Position numbers and translations under genes: made by a program. The notes under the pieces were generated by a model. The model was not told the origin of the DNA. It saw nothing but the letters and a program-made list of their open reading frames with translations, and made no database searches. From Neoroseomonas lacus (GTDB lineage Bacteria > Pseudomonadota > Alphaproteobacteria > Acetobacterales > Acetobacteraceae), in the NCBI RefSeq assembly GCF_014644535.1, contig NZ_BMKW01000007.1:1-64000 (forward strand): a stretch of DNA of 64,000 bases. Reading direction: 5' to 3'. Below are positions 8,067 to 17,723 of this stretch, in pieces. Each line of letters opens with the position of its first letter. Position 1 is the stretch's first letter.

Positions 8067-9202
8067 TCCCCATCACCAAACCGCTGATAGGTGAGGAGGA
8101 AGCCAAGGCGGCGGCGGATGTGATCCGCTCCGGCTGGCTCACCCAGGGCCCCCGCGTTACCGAATTCGAGGCGGCGTTCGCCGCGGTCACCGGTGCGTCC
8201 CATGCCTGCGCCGTGTCGAACTGCACCACGGCCCTGCATCTGGCCCTGCTGGCCGTTGGCGTGAAGGCGGGCGACGAGGTCATCACCGTCAGCCACACCT
8301 TCATCGCCTGCGCGAATGCGATCCGGCAATGCAACGCCCAACCGGTCTTCATCGATATCGAACCAGTCGGGTTCGACATGGACGCGTCCCTGATCGAGGC
8401 TGCGATCACGCCGAAGACCAGTGCGATCCTGTGCGTCCATCAGATCGGCATGCCCTGCGACATGGACGCGATCATGGCGGTCGCGCGCGCGCATCAGCTT
8501 CCGGTGGTCGAGGATGCCGCCTGCGCGCTTGGCTCCGAGATGCTGTTCGAGAGCGCCTGGCGCAAGGTTGGCGACCCCGCCGGCGACGTCGCTTGCTTCT
8601 CCCTCCATCCGCGCAAGGTCGTCACGGTCGGCGATGGCGGCGTGCTCACCACCCGGGATCCGTCACTCGACGCCCGCTTCCGGCTGCTCCGTCAGCACGG
8701 CATGTCGGTGCCCGATACCGTGCGCCACGGCAGCCCACAGGTGATCTTCGAGAGCTACGAATCGGAAGCGTTCAACTACCGGCTGACCGATATCCAGGCC
8801 GCCGTCGGGATCGAGCAGCTCAAGCGCCTGCCGGAAATCATCTCACGCAGGCGGGCATTGGCCGAACGCTACCGTGAACGTCTCGCCGCTTCGGTGCCTG
8901 AAGTCGCCTCGCCCTCCGAGCCCAATCGCGCGCGGTCCAACTGGCAGTCCTTCGCGATACGGCTGCCGGAATTCGCCGATCAGCGCGGCGTGATGCAAGG
9001 CATGCTCGATCGCGGCGTCTCGACGCGGCGAGGCATCATGTGCATCCACCGCGAGACGCCCTATGCCGGCAAGGCACGATTCCCGCTCCCGGTCTCCGAG
9101 GCGGCACAGGACCGCACGATATTGTTGCCGCTCTTTCCGCAGATGACCGACGCGGAACAGGACCAGGTGGTCTCCGCGCTTGGCGAGGTCATACGACATT
9201 GA
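8063..9202 (+). CDS. Second DegT/DnrJ/EryC1 sugar aminotransferase
   Basis: This 379-residue PLP aminotransferase is related to, but clearly distinct from, the one at 5936. It shows SNCTTALHLALLAVGVKAGDEV, VVEDAACALG and FSLHPRKVVTVGDGG with Lys near residue 184. The HPRK variant and the CIHRETPY segment recall the PglE/LegC/perosamine-synthase group that aminates C4 keto sugars. The start at 8063 forms an ATGA overlap with the upstream stop, and its own stop overlaps the TTG start of the acyltransferase. That partnership is typical of bacillosamine/legionaminate-like sugars. The substrate is inferred, not shown. Confidence 0.85.
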   Translation: MIPITKPLIGEEEAKAAADVIRSGWLTQGPRVTEFEAAFAAVTGASHACAVSNCTTALHLALLAVGVKAGDEVITVSHTFIACANAIRQCNAQPVFIDIEPVGFDMDASLIEAAITPKTSAILCVHQIGMPCDMDAIMAVARAHQLPVVEDAACALGSEMLFESAWRKVGDPAGDVACFSLHPRKVVTVGDGGVLTTRDPSLDARFRLLRQHGMSVPDTVRHGSPQVIFESYESEAFNYRLTDIQAAVGIEQLKRLPEIISRRRALAERYRERLAASVPEVASPSEPNRARSNWQSFAIRLPEFADQRGVMQGMLDRGVSTRRGIMCIHRETPYAGKARFPLPVSEAAQDRTILLPLFPQMTDAEQDQVVSALGEVIRH

Positions 9203-9864
9203 GCATTAATCGCAGGCGCATCGCCGTGCTTGGGGCGTCGGGCAATGCGCTCGATATCCTCGACATTGTCGATGCGCTTGACGCCGGGTGGGAAATCGTT
9301 GGCGTTTTCGACGATGCAAGCGCTACCGGGTCGGATTTCGCGGGACTACCAATACTCGGGCGGCTGTCGGAGGCCGCGGCCATGGCCGCGCCGGGTGGCC
9401 TGTTGGATGGCGGGTACTTCGTGAATGCGATCGCGAGCGAGCGGTCTCATCGCCGGAAGTCAGATATCCTGGCGACCCTCAAGATCGATGCTGCGCGCTT
9501 CGCAACCCTAGTGCATCCGCTGACGGCCGTATCCCAGCGAGCGACGCTAGGCTGCGGCGTGTGCATTGGGCCGGGCAGCACCGTCTCCGGGCGGGTCTCG
9601 ATCGCCGAACATGTCTGGCTTGGCGCGCAAGTCACGATCGGCCATGACGCGGTCATCGGTGTCGGTGCCACGCTCGCCCCCAGGGTGACGCTGGCCGGAG
9701 GCGTGCGGCTCGGCGCGCTCACGTATGTCGGCTCGGGGGCAGTGCTGCGGCCGGGCATCGTGGTCGGTGAGGGTGCCCTGATCGGCATGGGCGCGGTGGT
9801 GCTCCGGGACGTGCCGGCCGGAGCGGTCATGGTCGGCAACCCAGCCCGACGCTTCGACCTGTAA
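9199..9864 (+). CDS. PglD/NeuD-like sugar O- or N-acyltransferase
   Basis: The protein has 221 residues. An N-terminal Rossmann-like segment (RRRIAVLGASGNALDILDIV) is followed by a left-handed beta-helix of hexapeptide repeats (ATLGCGVCIGPGSTVSG, VWLGAQVTIGHDAVIGVGA) and the PAGAVMVGNPAR cap. This two-domain layout is that of PglD/NeuD acyltransferases. The chosen start is TTG at 9199, overlapping the preceding stop as TTGA; no ATG fits, and an upstream frame would only run antisense-like through the neighbouring gene. With the preceding aminotransferase it probably acetylates the new amino group. It is the last gene of the operon. Confidence 0.82.
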   Translation: MSINRRRIAVLGASGNALDILDIVDALDAGWEIVGVFDDASATGSDFAGLPILGRLSEAAAMAAPGGLLDGGYFVNAIASERSHRRKSDILATLKIDAARFATLVHPLTAVSQRATLGCGVCIGPGSTVSGRVSIAEHVWLGAQVTIGHDAVIGVGATLAPRVTLAGGVRLGALTYVGSGAVLRPGIVVGEGALIGMGAVVLRDVPAGAVMVGNPARRFDL

Positions 9865-9926
9865 GGCGTCGCGAATAGGAGTCTGCCCCGGCACGTTGCT
9901 GGCGCCGGCGGCCGCTCGCGCCACTG

Positions 9927-9955
9927 GAGCGGTTCCGTCGATCGTGGAACCGCTC
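9927..9955. terminator. Hairpin downstream of the sugar operon
   Basis: GAGCGGTTCC pairs perfectly with GGAACCGCTC (10 bp) around a 9-base loop. It lies 63 bases after the last operon stop and between convergent units. No T run follows on either strand, so termination is inferred from position; an operator-like palindrome is the alternative. Confidence 0.45.
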
Positions 9956-10067
9956 AAACACCTATACGGCGCGCATCTTCGCTGAGCCTGTCATTCTCAC
10001 TCACCGCGTGCCGCGGGCACGAAGGGCCACGGGGGCATCGATCCGCCCTCGCGGAGCGAATGACGCC

Positions 10068-10358
10068 CTAACGGAAATTGGGTGAGGTCGGGCTGCGACG
10101 CTCGGCATTCGTCGCCGGTGCCGCTTCTGACCGACGGACGACCCCCGCGTCGATCAGGCCGTGCAGGGCCTTCTGCATGACTTCCACCGAATTCGCGAAG
10201 CCCTCGACCGACATGACCACCCGCTGACGCAGGACGGCGCGCGGCGTATTGTCGGGGTTCCGTTCCGTGGGCGACAGGCTGGTGAAGTCGACGCGAACGA
10301 TGGAGCCGCTGACGGTGATCTCGCCAATGCCGTCGGAGAAGATTTCAGGATGCATCAT
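10068..10358 (-). CDS. Conserved-looking small hypothetical protein
   Basis: About 96 residues, beginning MMHPEIFSDGIGEITVSGSIVRVDF and containing RQRVVMSVEGFANSVEVMQKAL. The composition is that of a real soluble protein: a beta-rich start, an amphipathic helix, then a disordered basic tail. I do not recognise a family. A GTG at 10382 is an alternative start; the tandem ATG at 10358/10355 is preferred because AAGGA lies just upstream. It is the last gene of the type I secretion unit, on the same strand as the giant repeat protein, so a role linked to that exported protein is possible but unproven. Confidence 0.6.
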   Translation of the reverse strand: MMHPEIFSDGIGEITVSGSIVRVDFTSLSPTERNPDNTPRAVLRQRVVMSVEGFANSVEVMQKALHGLIDAGVVRRSEAAPATNAERRSPTSPNFR

Positions 10359-10522
10359 CTGGTCCTTGATGGTCACGTGCACGGAACATGGGTCCTGCCT
10401 CGGGATGGCGCGGTGAGACAGGTCTCATCATCGCGCCTGGCGAGCATTTGCGGCAAGTATTATGCAAGCTGACCAGCTCCCGGGCCGACCCGCTGGGATC
10501 AGCCCGGGCTCCACTCGCTGCC

Positions 10523-13500
10523 TCACGCCGCGAGCTGGCCCTGATAGGCCACATCCACCCAGTAATTGGTGGAGTTCCACGACCCGGTCGGGAATTGGCT
10601 GGCCCCATAGGCATAGAGCCCATTGTTGCCGGCCGGCGCATTCAACGGCCCGCTTTCGTAGGGTTGGGTGAAGAATGCCCCGGAGGCGGCATAGAAGCCC
10701 GTATCCGTATGGTAGGACGCGACATAGTCCGTATTCGCCGCAATCGACACGGGCGCAGCGAAGTCCACCTGCTGCCAGCCGCTCGCCGTCTCATTGGTGA
10801 AGGTCGCGGTGGCGAGCAGCGTGCCGGTCGCGGTCCACAGGCTGCCGGTGTGCGTGCCGGTATTCTGTTCGCTCTTGTAGTAGCGGATGCCCGTGATGCT
10901 GCCGGCCTGGTCCGCGCTGAAGCGGACGCCGAGTTCGATTGAGCTCGGATCGTTGACCGCGAGCACGGCGGGCAGTTGGCCACTGGCGAACAGACTGTCT
11001 GTCGTCGCAGGAGCCTGCACATTCAGCGCCACGGCGGCCTCCGCCGTCCCGCCGCGGGCATCGGTGATCCCGTAGGTGAAGCCGGCCGGGCCGGAATGGC
11101 CCGCATCGGCCGTGAAGGTGACGGTCTGAGCCTGGGCGTCGTAGGCAACCGTGCCACCACTCGCCGCGGATACGCCGGTCAGCGTGAATGCGTCTCCATC
11201 CGCATCCTGGTCGTTGGCAAGCAACGTCGCGACCGGGATGACCAGTGAAGCGCCCTGGGCAAGCGTGAAGCCACCGTCGGCGGTGGCCGTCGGGTTACGG
11301 TTGCGGGCGTCCATGACGACATCCACCCAATAGTTGGTCGCGTTCCAACTCTGGTTGGGCATGACGCCGCCGGCACCGTAGGTATAGAGGCCATTCGAGG
11401 CGGACAGCACGCCGTTGTCATGGCCACCCGTGAAGTAGGCCGAGGTTGCCGCATAATTGCCGGTCGTCGTGTGGTAGGACGCGACATAGGTTTGCCCTGC
11501 CGCGATATTGACCGGTTCGGCAAAGTCCACCTGCTGCCAGCCGCTTGCCGTCTCATTGGTGAAGGTCGCGGTCGCGAGCAACGTACCGCTTCCCGTCCAC
11601 AGGCTTCCCACATGCGTGCCGGTGTTCTGCGCGCCTTTGTAGAAGCGGATCCCGGTGATGAGGCCGCCAACATCCGCAGTGAATTGAACGCCAAGCTCGA
11701 CAGCACTTGGATCCGCCGTCGCCGTCGTGGCGGGCGCTTCGAAGGCACTGAAAAGGCGCTGATTGCTGCCGGTCTCGACAACATCCATGCTGGCAACCGC
11801 CTGCGAGGTTGCGCCAGTGCTGTCGCCAACGGTGTAGGTGAAGGACGCCGCGCCGATATAGCCGGCATCGGCCGTGAAGGTGATGGTCCCACCCAGCGCA
11901 TCGAACACCGCGGTGCCGCCGGCCACGCCTGAAATGCCGGTGATCGCCAGCGCATCGCCATTGGGATCACTGTCATTGGCCAGCAGTGAGGCGAGGGAGA
12001 TCACGAGTGGGGTGTTACCCTGGACGATCAGGCCGCTTTCTCCCACGGCGGTCGGGCTGGCATTGCCGCTCGAGAAGACCACGTCCACCCAGTAGTTCGA
12101 TGCGTTGTAGGTCTGCGTGGGGAAGCCGCCACTGCCGTAGGCATAGACGCCATTCGATCCACCCGTGGCGGTGATGACGCCTTGGCTGTAGCTCGCGTTG
12201 AAGAAGCCCGGAGTGACAGAATAGTATCCGGAATCAGTGTGATAGGATGCGATGTAGGTCTGGCCGGTCACCAAGTTGACGGGTTGCGCAAATAGTACCT
12301 GCTGCCATCCGCTCGCGCTTTCTTGCGCAAATGTGGCCGTGGCTAGAAGCGTGCCTTCCGCGGACCAGAGGTTGCCGACATGCGTGCCAGTATTCTGCAC
12401 CCCCTTATAGAAGCGGATGCCTGCGATGCTTCCGTTCTGGGTCACGCTGAACCGCATACCCAATTCGATCGGATTGGGATCGGCGGCTGACGCGACGGCC
12501 GGGACCGCTCCTGGCTGGAACAGCGTGCTGATCTCGCCGAGGTCCACCACCTGCATCGAGACAGTGGTTTCGGCCGTGCCGCCCCGCCCATCCGAGATAG
12601 CGTAGGCGAAGCCGGCGGGTCCCGTATAGCCGCTGTCCGGTGTGAAAGTGATGATGCCCGTTTGCGGATCGTAGGCGACCGTTCCATTGGTCGCGCCCGA
12701 GACACCTGTAATGGTCAGCACATCTGCATTTGCGTCAGTGTCGTTGCCCAGTAGGGTGACGGCAGCGATTCCCAGCGGCACGTTCCGCGCCACGACGAGG
12801 CCGGTATCCGCCACCGCAACCGGATCAACATTCACGCTGATCGCGGGTTCGAAGGTCACATCCACCCAGTAGTTGGTCCCGCTGTAAGTCTGGGTCGGGA
12901 AACTGCCGGCGACACCGTAAGCATAGAGGCCGCTGCCGCCGCCTGCTACCGACAGCACGCCCGCGCTGTAGCTTTCGTTGAAGAATCCCGGGGTCGCGGA
13001 GTACATGCCGGAGGTGGTGTGGTAGCTCGCCACATAGGTTTGGCCGGCAGTAATATTGACAGCGTTCGAGAAGCTCACCTGCTGCCAGCCGCTTGCTGTT
13101 TCGGCGCTGAATGTCGCCGTCGCCAGCAACGCGCCCTCGGCGCTCCATAGGTTTGCCGTATGCACGCCCGTGTTCAACGAACCCTTGTAGAAGCGGATGC
13201 CGCTGATGCTTCCGTTGGTCGAGGACACGAAGCGAACGCCCAGTTCAACGGGCGATGCATCGGCGACGGACTTGAACTCCGGTGTCGCGGTGGCGGCAAA
13301 CAGGCTGAAGCGTAGTGGCGGTTCCTCGACATCGATGCTGGCGACCGCCTGCGAGGTCGCGCCGCGACCGTCAGTCACGGTGTAGGTGAAGTTCGCCGTC
13401 CCGACGAAGCCTGCGCCAGGCGTGAAGGTGATGATCTGCCGATAGTAATCCCACGCGACCGTGCCGTTGGTCGCCCCGGAGACGCCGACGATCGACAGCG

Positions 13501-16318
13501 GATCCCCGTTCGGATCGGTATCATTGGCGAGCAGCGCCGTCGCCGAGATGACGAGAGTGCTGTCCCGGTCCGTCGTCAGCCCGCCATCCGCCGCGGCGGT
13601 GGGTCCTGTGTTGCCGACGACCGTCGCGGGATCGAACACCACGTCAACCCAGTAGTTCATCGACGACTGTACCTGGCCGATCGGGAATGAACCGGCCTCA
13701 CCGATGACGCCGTTCGGGCCGGTATTCCAGTCGCTCGCCAACGCGGTCAGTGGGCCGCTGGTGTGGGATTCAGCGAAATAGGTACCGTGGGAGGCGAGGT
13801 AGATGCCCGCCGTCGTGCTGTAGGAGGCGATGTAGACCGTCCCCGCCGCGATCGTGATGGGTTGAGCGAAGTTGACCTGCTGCCAGCCGGATCCCGTCTC
13901 GTTGATGAAGGTCGCGGTGGCGAGCAGCGTGCCGTCCGCCGACCACAGCTTGCCGACATGCGTGCCGGTGTTGCGATCATCCTTATAGAAGCGGACGGAG
14001 GAGACGGTTCCGCTGCGTTCGGAACTGAACTTCACGCCGACTTCGGCTGGGCCGAAGACGTGCACGACACATATATTGCAGCAGACTGCAGCCTGCGACG
14101 GGTCCCAGTTCTCCGGCAGCGGTGGCGGCGTGTCGGTCAGGCTGAACAGGCTGACATGGCTCGCCTCGGCTACCGTCACCGTCAGCGGTGCGCTGGCATA
14201 GCCCATGTTGAGGCTGTCATCGACCGCGCGGGCGGCAAGCTCGTAGCTGCCCGCCGCTGGCGCGGTCCAGGTATACGACCAGGTTCCGGCTGCGGTATCG
14301 AACGCGGCCGCCCACCAGGACGTACCGCCATCGGTCGAGACTTCGACCCCCGCGACACGACCGCCAATGTCGACCATGTTGCCACTGAGCGTGACGCGCT
14401 GCCCTTCGGCCACAGTGCCGGTGACGGCGTTGATGGTCGATGTCGGCGCCGTGAAGTCGATCGAGGCCGTCGCCGGCAGCAGGTCGGCCTGCAGCGTCTG
14501 CGCCTGCACACCCATATCGGCGAACAGGTTGACCATCGCCTGCTGGACACTGGCATCCGTCGGCGTCGACTCTAGGTCGTGGTTGGCATCCAGCCCCCAC
14601 GACCAATAGACCGTGCCTGCGCCGAATACGAGCGCACCGCTCTCCGCCCTGTAGAGGGTCAGGTTGTGCGTCGCGATGCCGGGGCCGACGGACGTGCCGT
14701 AGTCGTAGAGCAGCGTGTTCACCGCCAGTGTGGAACTCGACAGCCTAATCAGGCCGTCCGGCGTGAAGGAATTATCCGGCGCGATGTCCCATTCGTAGCC
14801 GAGAAGATTCTGCACGAGCTGGGCGGTCTCGCCGGCGGCCGTTTCCGCCACCGCCGTGTTCCGCCAGAAGCGGAGCTGAGTCATGTCGTACGGGATCTCG
14901 ATGGTGTCGAGCCTGTAGCTGTCGACCTGGAACTGCGTGCCCTGCAGCGCGTTCTCCGGCGTCTGTCCGCCTGCCGCGGGGTCGTAGCTGAGGTCGCGCC
15001 AAGTGCCGGTCCATTCGGCGCTCGGGTCGATCTTAGTCCCCGCCCGCGTCTCCTTGTAGGAGACCATGGTCCGATAGTCGGTCTCGCTGCCATCGATCGA
15101 GGCTTCCCAACGCGTCTTCCAATACATCGCGTTGCCGCTGAGGAAGGCGAGGTTCACCCCGGCGTCGCGCGCGGCCTCGACATTGGCGCGCTGCTCGCCC
15201 GACCAGTACTCGTCATGACCGACGTCGAGGAACACCTGGTGGTTCAGCAGGTTCTCGCCGTAGCGCGCGGTATCGACGCTCGAGATGTAGGAGACGTCAT
15301 AGCCATTCGCCTCCAGCCAGCGCACCGCGGAATACTCGGCGCCGAAGATGAAGTCCTGCGCCCCGGCAGCGTATCCGCCGCCTTCGCGCGTGGTGATCGG
15401 CCGATTGTAGCTAACCGCATAGGCGCGCCCCGGCGCGCTGTCGCCACCCGGACCGTTGCCGCCATACAGATTGGCGCCGCCCCAACCATTATAGGCCTGC
15501 CAAGTGCTGTCGGATGTCTGGAAAACGATGTCGGACGTCGAGGTGCTGTCGCGGACAATGAAGGGGATGTGGTTCTCCCCGAAGGTGCCGTCCTCGCGTA
15601 CCAGCTTGGCGATGTAGATGCCCGAGACGGCGTCGCTCGTCATGGACCATGTATCGGTGACGGACCAGTTGCCCGCATCGACCAGGCCTGTGTCCAGATC
15701 GCGCAGCGGTGTGGGCTGCAAGGTGGCGCTGGCCGCCTCGTGGTTGATCGTGTCCACCAGCCGGGCACCGTCGCCGCCATAATAGCCAAGGCGGTAGATT
15801 TCCACGCGATAGTTGCTGGAATCCGTATTGATCTTGAAGCTGACCGTCTGCCCGAGATCGTAGCTGATATCCGTCGTGAATCCCTCGATGTCCGAGGACG
15901 GCCCGGACAGCAGGTCCCACACGCTCTGCGGCGTGCCCTGCTTCATGTTCTCGAGTACGATGGCATTCGGCGTGACGACGTTCGTCGTCGAAAAGGATGA
16001 GGTGGCCGCCGTACTGTCGATGACGTAGGTCTGGACGTCAGTGCTCGTCGTCGTGAACGATAGCGTTGGCGTGACGGCAGTGCCGCTGGTCGTCGTACCG
16101 CCATCCACGACGCTGGTCGTCGTACCGCCATCCACGACGCTGGTCGTCGTGCCGCCTTCCACGCTGCTGGTCGTCGTGCCGCCATCCGCCGGCGCGGTGA
16201 TGACAACGTCCCTGACGAGCACCTCCGACACCGACACGGCCTCGTAGATCCCGATGGCGAACGGGTCGCCAATCTGCGGGAACAGGGACGTCCCGGTCGT
16301 TGTCGTCGTGCTGGACAT
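10523..16318 (-). CDS. Giant secreted repeat protein: DUF6605-like head, five DUF4082 repeats, four cadherin-like spacers
   Basis: The protein has 1931 residues. The order is: a Ser/Thr/Gly-rich N-terminus with a 9-residue repeat (VVDGGTTTS); a domain of about 480 residues like the C-terminal part of N,N-dimethylformamidase beta (FKINTDSSNYRVEIYRLGYY, LDVGHDEYWSGEQR); an Ig-like domain (about 14140-14420); then five DUF4082 modules, each with ELGVRF, GIRFYKG..NTGTH, LWS..GTLLATATF, GWQQV and NYWVDV. Four cadherin-like/Big_9 domains separate the modules (VATLLANDQDADGD, FTYTVTDGRG). No RTX nonapeptides and no N-terminal signal peptide are seen. Genes for an HlyB/HlyD pair lie 22 bases upstream, so type I export is likely. 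The start has GGAG 7 bases before it; an upstream in-frame ATG at 16399 would overlap the adaptor gene. Role in adhesion or glycan binding is inferred. Confidence 0.85.
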   Translation of the reverse strand: MSSTTTTTGTSLFPQIGDPFAIGIYEAVSVSEVLVRDVVITAPADGGTTTSSVEGGTTTSVVDGGTTTSVVDGGTTTSGTAVTPTLSFTTTSTDVQTYVIDSTAATSSFSTTNVVTPNAIVLENMKQGTPQSVWDLLSGPSSDIEGFTTDISYDLGQTVSFKINTDSSNYRVEIYRLGYYGGDGARLVDTINHEAASATLQPTPLRDLDTGLVDAGNWSVTDTWSMTSDAVSGIYIAKLVREDGTFGENHIPFIVRDSTSTSDIVFQTSDSTWQAYNGWGGANLYGGNGPGGDSAPGRAYAVSYNRPITTREGGGYAAGAQDFIFGAEYSAVRWLEANGYDVSYISSVDTARYGENLLNHQVFLDVGHDEYWSGEQRANVEAARDAGVNLAFLSGNAMYWKTRWEASIDGSETDYRTMVSYKETRAGTKIDPSAEWTGTWRDLSYDPAAGGQTPENALQGTQFQVDSYRLDTIEIPYDMTQLRFWRNTAVAETAAGETAQLVQNLLGYEWDIAPDNSFTPDGLIRLSSSTLAVNTLLYDYGTSVGPGIATHNLTLYRAESGALVFGAGTVYWSWGLDANHDLESTPTDASVQQAMVNLFADMGVQAQTLQADLLPATASIDFTAPTSTINAVTGTVAEGQRVTLSGNMVDIGGRVAGVEVSTDGGTSWWAAAFDTAAGTWSYTWTAPAAGSYELAARAVDDSLNMGYASAPLTVTVAEASHVSLFSLTDTPPPLPENWDPSQAAVCCNICVVHVFGPAEVGVKFSSERSGTVSSVRFYKDDRNTGTHVGKLWSADGTLLATATFINETGSGWQQVNFAQPITIAAGTVYIASYSTTAGIYLASHGTYFAESHTSGPLTALASDWNTGPNGVIGEAGSFPIGQVQSSMNYWVDVVFDPATVVGNTGPTAAADGGLTTDRDSTLVISATALLANDTDPNGDPLSIVGVSGATNGTVAWDYYRQIITFTPGAGFVGTANFTYTVTDGRGATSQAVASIDVEEPPLRFSLFAATATPEFKSVADASPVELGVRFVSSTNGSISGIRFYKGSLNTGVHTANLWSAEGALLATATFSAETASGWQQVSFSNAVNITAGQTYVASYHTTSGMYSATPGFFNESYSAGVLSVAGGGSGLYAYGVAGSFPTQTYSGTNYWVDVTFEPAISVNVDPVAVADTGLVVARNVPLGIAAVTLLGNDTDANADVLTITGVSGATNGTVAYDPQTGIITFTPDSGYTGPAGFAYAISDGRGGTAETTVSMQVVDLGEISTLFQPGAVPAVASAADPNPIELGMRFSVTQNGSIAGIRFYKGVQNTGTHVGNLWSAEGTLLATATFAQESASGWQQVLFAQPVNLVTGQTYIASYHTDSGYYSVTPGFFNASYSQGVITATGGSNGVYAYGSGGFPTQTYNASNYWVDVVFSSGNASPTAVGESGLIVQGNTPLVISLASLLANDSDPNGDALAITGISGVAGGTAVFDALGGTITFTADAGYIGAASFTYTVGDSTGATSQAVASMDVVETGSNQRLFSAFEAPATTATADPSAVELGVQFTADVGGLITGIRFYKGAQNTGTHVGSLWTGSGTLLATATFTNETASGWQQVDFAEPVNIAAGQTYVASYHTTTGNYAATSAYFTGGHDNGVLSASNGLYTYGAGGVMPNQSWNATNYWVDVVMDARNRNPTATADGGFTLAQGASLVIPVATLLANDQDADGDAFTLTGVSAASGGTVAYDAQAQTVTFTADAGHSGPAGFTYGITDARGGTAEAAVALNVQAPATTDSLFASGQLPAVLAVNDPSSIELGVRFSADQAGSITGIRYYKSEQNTGTHTGSLWTATGTLLATATFTNETASGWQQVDFAAPVSIAANTDYVASYHTDTGFYAASGAFFTQPYESGPLNAPAGNNGLYAYGASQFPTGSWNSTNYWVDVAYQGQLAA
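16086..16193. repeat. Four tandem 27-bp repeats inside the giant gene
   Basis: CTGGTCGTCGT recurs at 16086, 16113, 16140 and 16167, exactly 27 bases apart. The copies encode VVDGGTTTS-like units near the N-terminus of the exported protein. The first two copies are identical and the others differ slightly, so copy number could vary by slippage without changing frame. Confidence 0.9.
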
Positions 16319-16340
16319 GGTCGATCTCCGGCGACTGGTT

Positions 16341-17723
16341 TCAGGGTTCGCGTAGGCTCTCGTCGAGCCCGCGCAGAAGTGGGTAAGCAAAATAGGCAAG
16401 CAGGTTGCGACTGCCGATCTGCGCTTCGCCGACCAGCGTCATGCCCGGCAGCAGCCGGACAGGCGAGGGCACGCCACGCAGGTTGACGCCCTCGAGCGTA
16501 ACCCGGCCACGATAGGCGGTCTCGCCGTTGTTCTCGCGCTCGCGCGGGAATGCACCCTCGCTGATGGTTCGCAGATGGCCCTCGGCGGTGCCGTGCTCCT
16601 GATAGGGGAAGGCATCGAATTTCACGCGTACGCTCTGCCCGACATCGAGCCGGCCGACATCGGCCGGGGCTATCGTCAGCTCCGCCTCCAGCACCGCATC
16701 GAGCGGCACGAGGGTGAACAACGCCTCCGCCTCGCGCACCACCGAGCCGACGGAGCGTGCGGCCACTTCCAGCACCACCGCGTCGGTCGGCGCGGTCAGC
16801 ACCACCATGCTGCGGCGCAACTCGGCCTTCGTCAGCTCCTCGCGCGCGGCATCACGTTCGGAGCGGACACGTACCAGCTCCTCGAACATCTGCTGGCGCT
16901 GGTCCTCGGTGAAGCCACGCCGCTCTGCCTGGATGCGCAGCACGTCGTGCGACAGCTCATCGAGATTGGCGCGCAGATGCTCGATCCGCCCCTCGAGTTC
17001 GAGGCGGTTGTTGCGTGTCTCCAGCAGCAGCACCCGTGAGCCGATCTGCGTCGCCAACAACTGGGCACGCATCGCCTCCAATTCCCGAAGCACATCGAGG
17101 CGGGTCGACAGCACCTCCTGGTCGCGGCGACTGGTGACGATGGATGCCTGGGTGGAGGCGATGCGCGCATCGAATTCCGCGAGCCGCGCGCGGCGGAAGG
17201 CGCTGCGCTGCGCAAAGGTCGCCTGCTGAAGGCGCTGCTCGGCATCGGCATCCGCTCCGGGTGCGTAGTCATGCCCCTCGAGCTCCGCTTCGAGCCGCGC
17301 GACCTGGGCGCTTCGGGCCGCGAGGCGCACGCGCAACTGCGCAAGATCGGCCGCGGCAAAGGTCGGATCTAGCGTCGCCAGCGTCGCGCCGGCCCGCACC
17401 ACGTCACCCGGCGCGACGTTGAGCTCCCGGATGACCGAGGTCTCCAGCGGCTGCACCACGAGGTTCGGCGTCGTGCTGATCAGCCGCCCCGTCGCCACCA
17501 CCACCCGATCGACATGCGAGAGCGCGGCCCAGGCCACGGCCGAGACGATGAACGCCGCCGCCGCATAGAGCACCATGCGCGAGATGAAGCGCGGCGGCTT
17601 CTGTTCGAGCGCGATCGCCTCAGGCTGGAACGCTGCACGCTGTGCCGGCGTGAGGCGTGGGGCAGGGGAGGGGCGGGGCGTGGCCTTGCCACCTTCCACG
17701 CTGCGCAGGTCGGGCGGGGTCAT
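16341..17723 (-). CDS. HlyD-family membrane fusion protein of a type I secretion system
   Basis: The adaptor has 460 residues. A cytoplasmic N-terminus is followed by one membrane segment (MVLYAAAAFIVSAVAWAAL), then VDRVVVATGRLI and VQPLETSVIRELNVAPGDVVRAG, the lipoyl/barrel-sandwich half typical of HlyD. A long alpha-helical hairpin rich in Arg/Glu/Leu leads to the second half (VLTAPTDAVVLEVAARSVGSVV) and a beta-barrel ending near the C-terminus. It bridges the inner-membrane ABC exporter to an outer-membrane channel. No TolC gene is in the window. The start at 17723 overlaps the exporter stop by ATGA; the longer frame from 17771 is rejected. Confidence 0.9.
   Translation of the reverse strand: MTPPDLRSVEGGKATPRPSPAPRLTPAQRAAFQPEAIALEQKPPRFISRMVLYAAAAFIVSAVAWAALSHVDRVVVATGRLISTTPNLVVQPLETSVIRELNVAPGDVVRAGATLATLDPTFAAADLAQLRVRLAARSAQVARLEAELEGHDYAPGADADAEQRLQQATFAQRSAFRRARLAEFDARIASTQASIVTSRRDQEVLSTRLDVLRELEAMRAQLLATQIGSRVLLLETRNNRLELEGRIEHLRANLDELSHDVLRIQAERRGFTEDQRQQMFEELVRVRSERDAAREELTKAELRRSMVVLTAPTDAVVLEVAARSVGSVVREAEALFTLVPLDAVLEAELTIAPADVGRLDVGQSVRVKFDAFPYQEHGTAEGHLRTISEGAFPRERENNGETAYRGRVTLEGVNLRGVPSPVRLLPGMTLVGEAQIGSRNLLAYFAYPLLRGLDESLREP

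Noticed and set aside
9927..9955. Possible attachment-site core or operator
   Set aside because: The perfect 10-bp hairpin sits between convergent transcription units, so a terminator or spacer role is simpler; no integrase is adjacent.
10523..14140. Repeated DNA considered as a CRISPR-like array
   Set aside because: The repeats are several hundred bases long, diverged, in frame and encode DUF4082/cadherin-like domains; there are no short repeats with unique spacers.
14579..16000. Plus-strand 473-residue open frame
   Set aside because: It is antisense to the head domain of the giant exported protein and has no domain of its own.
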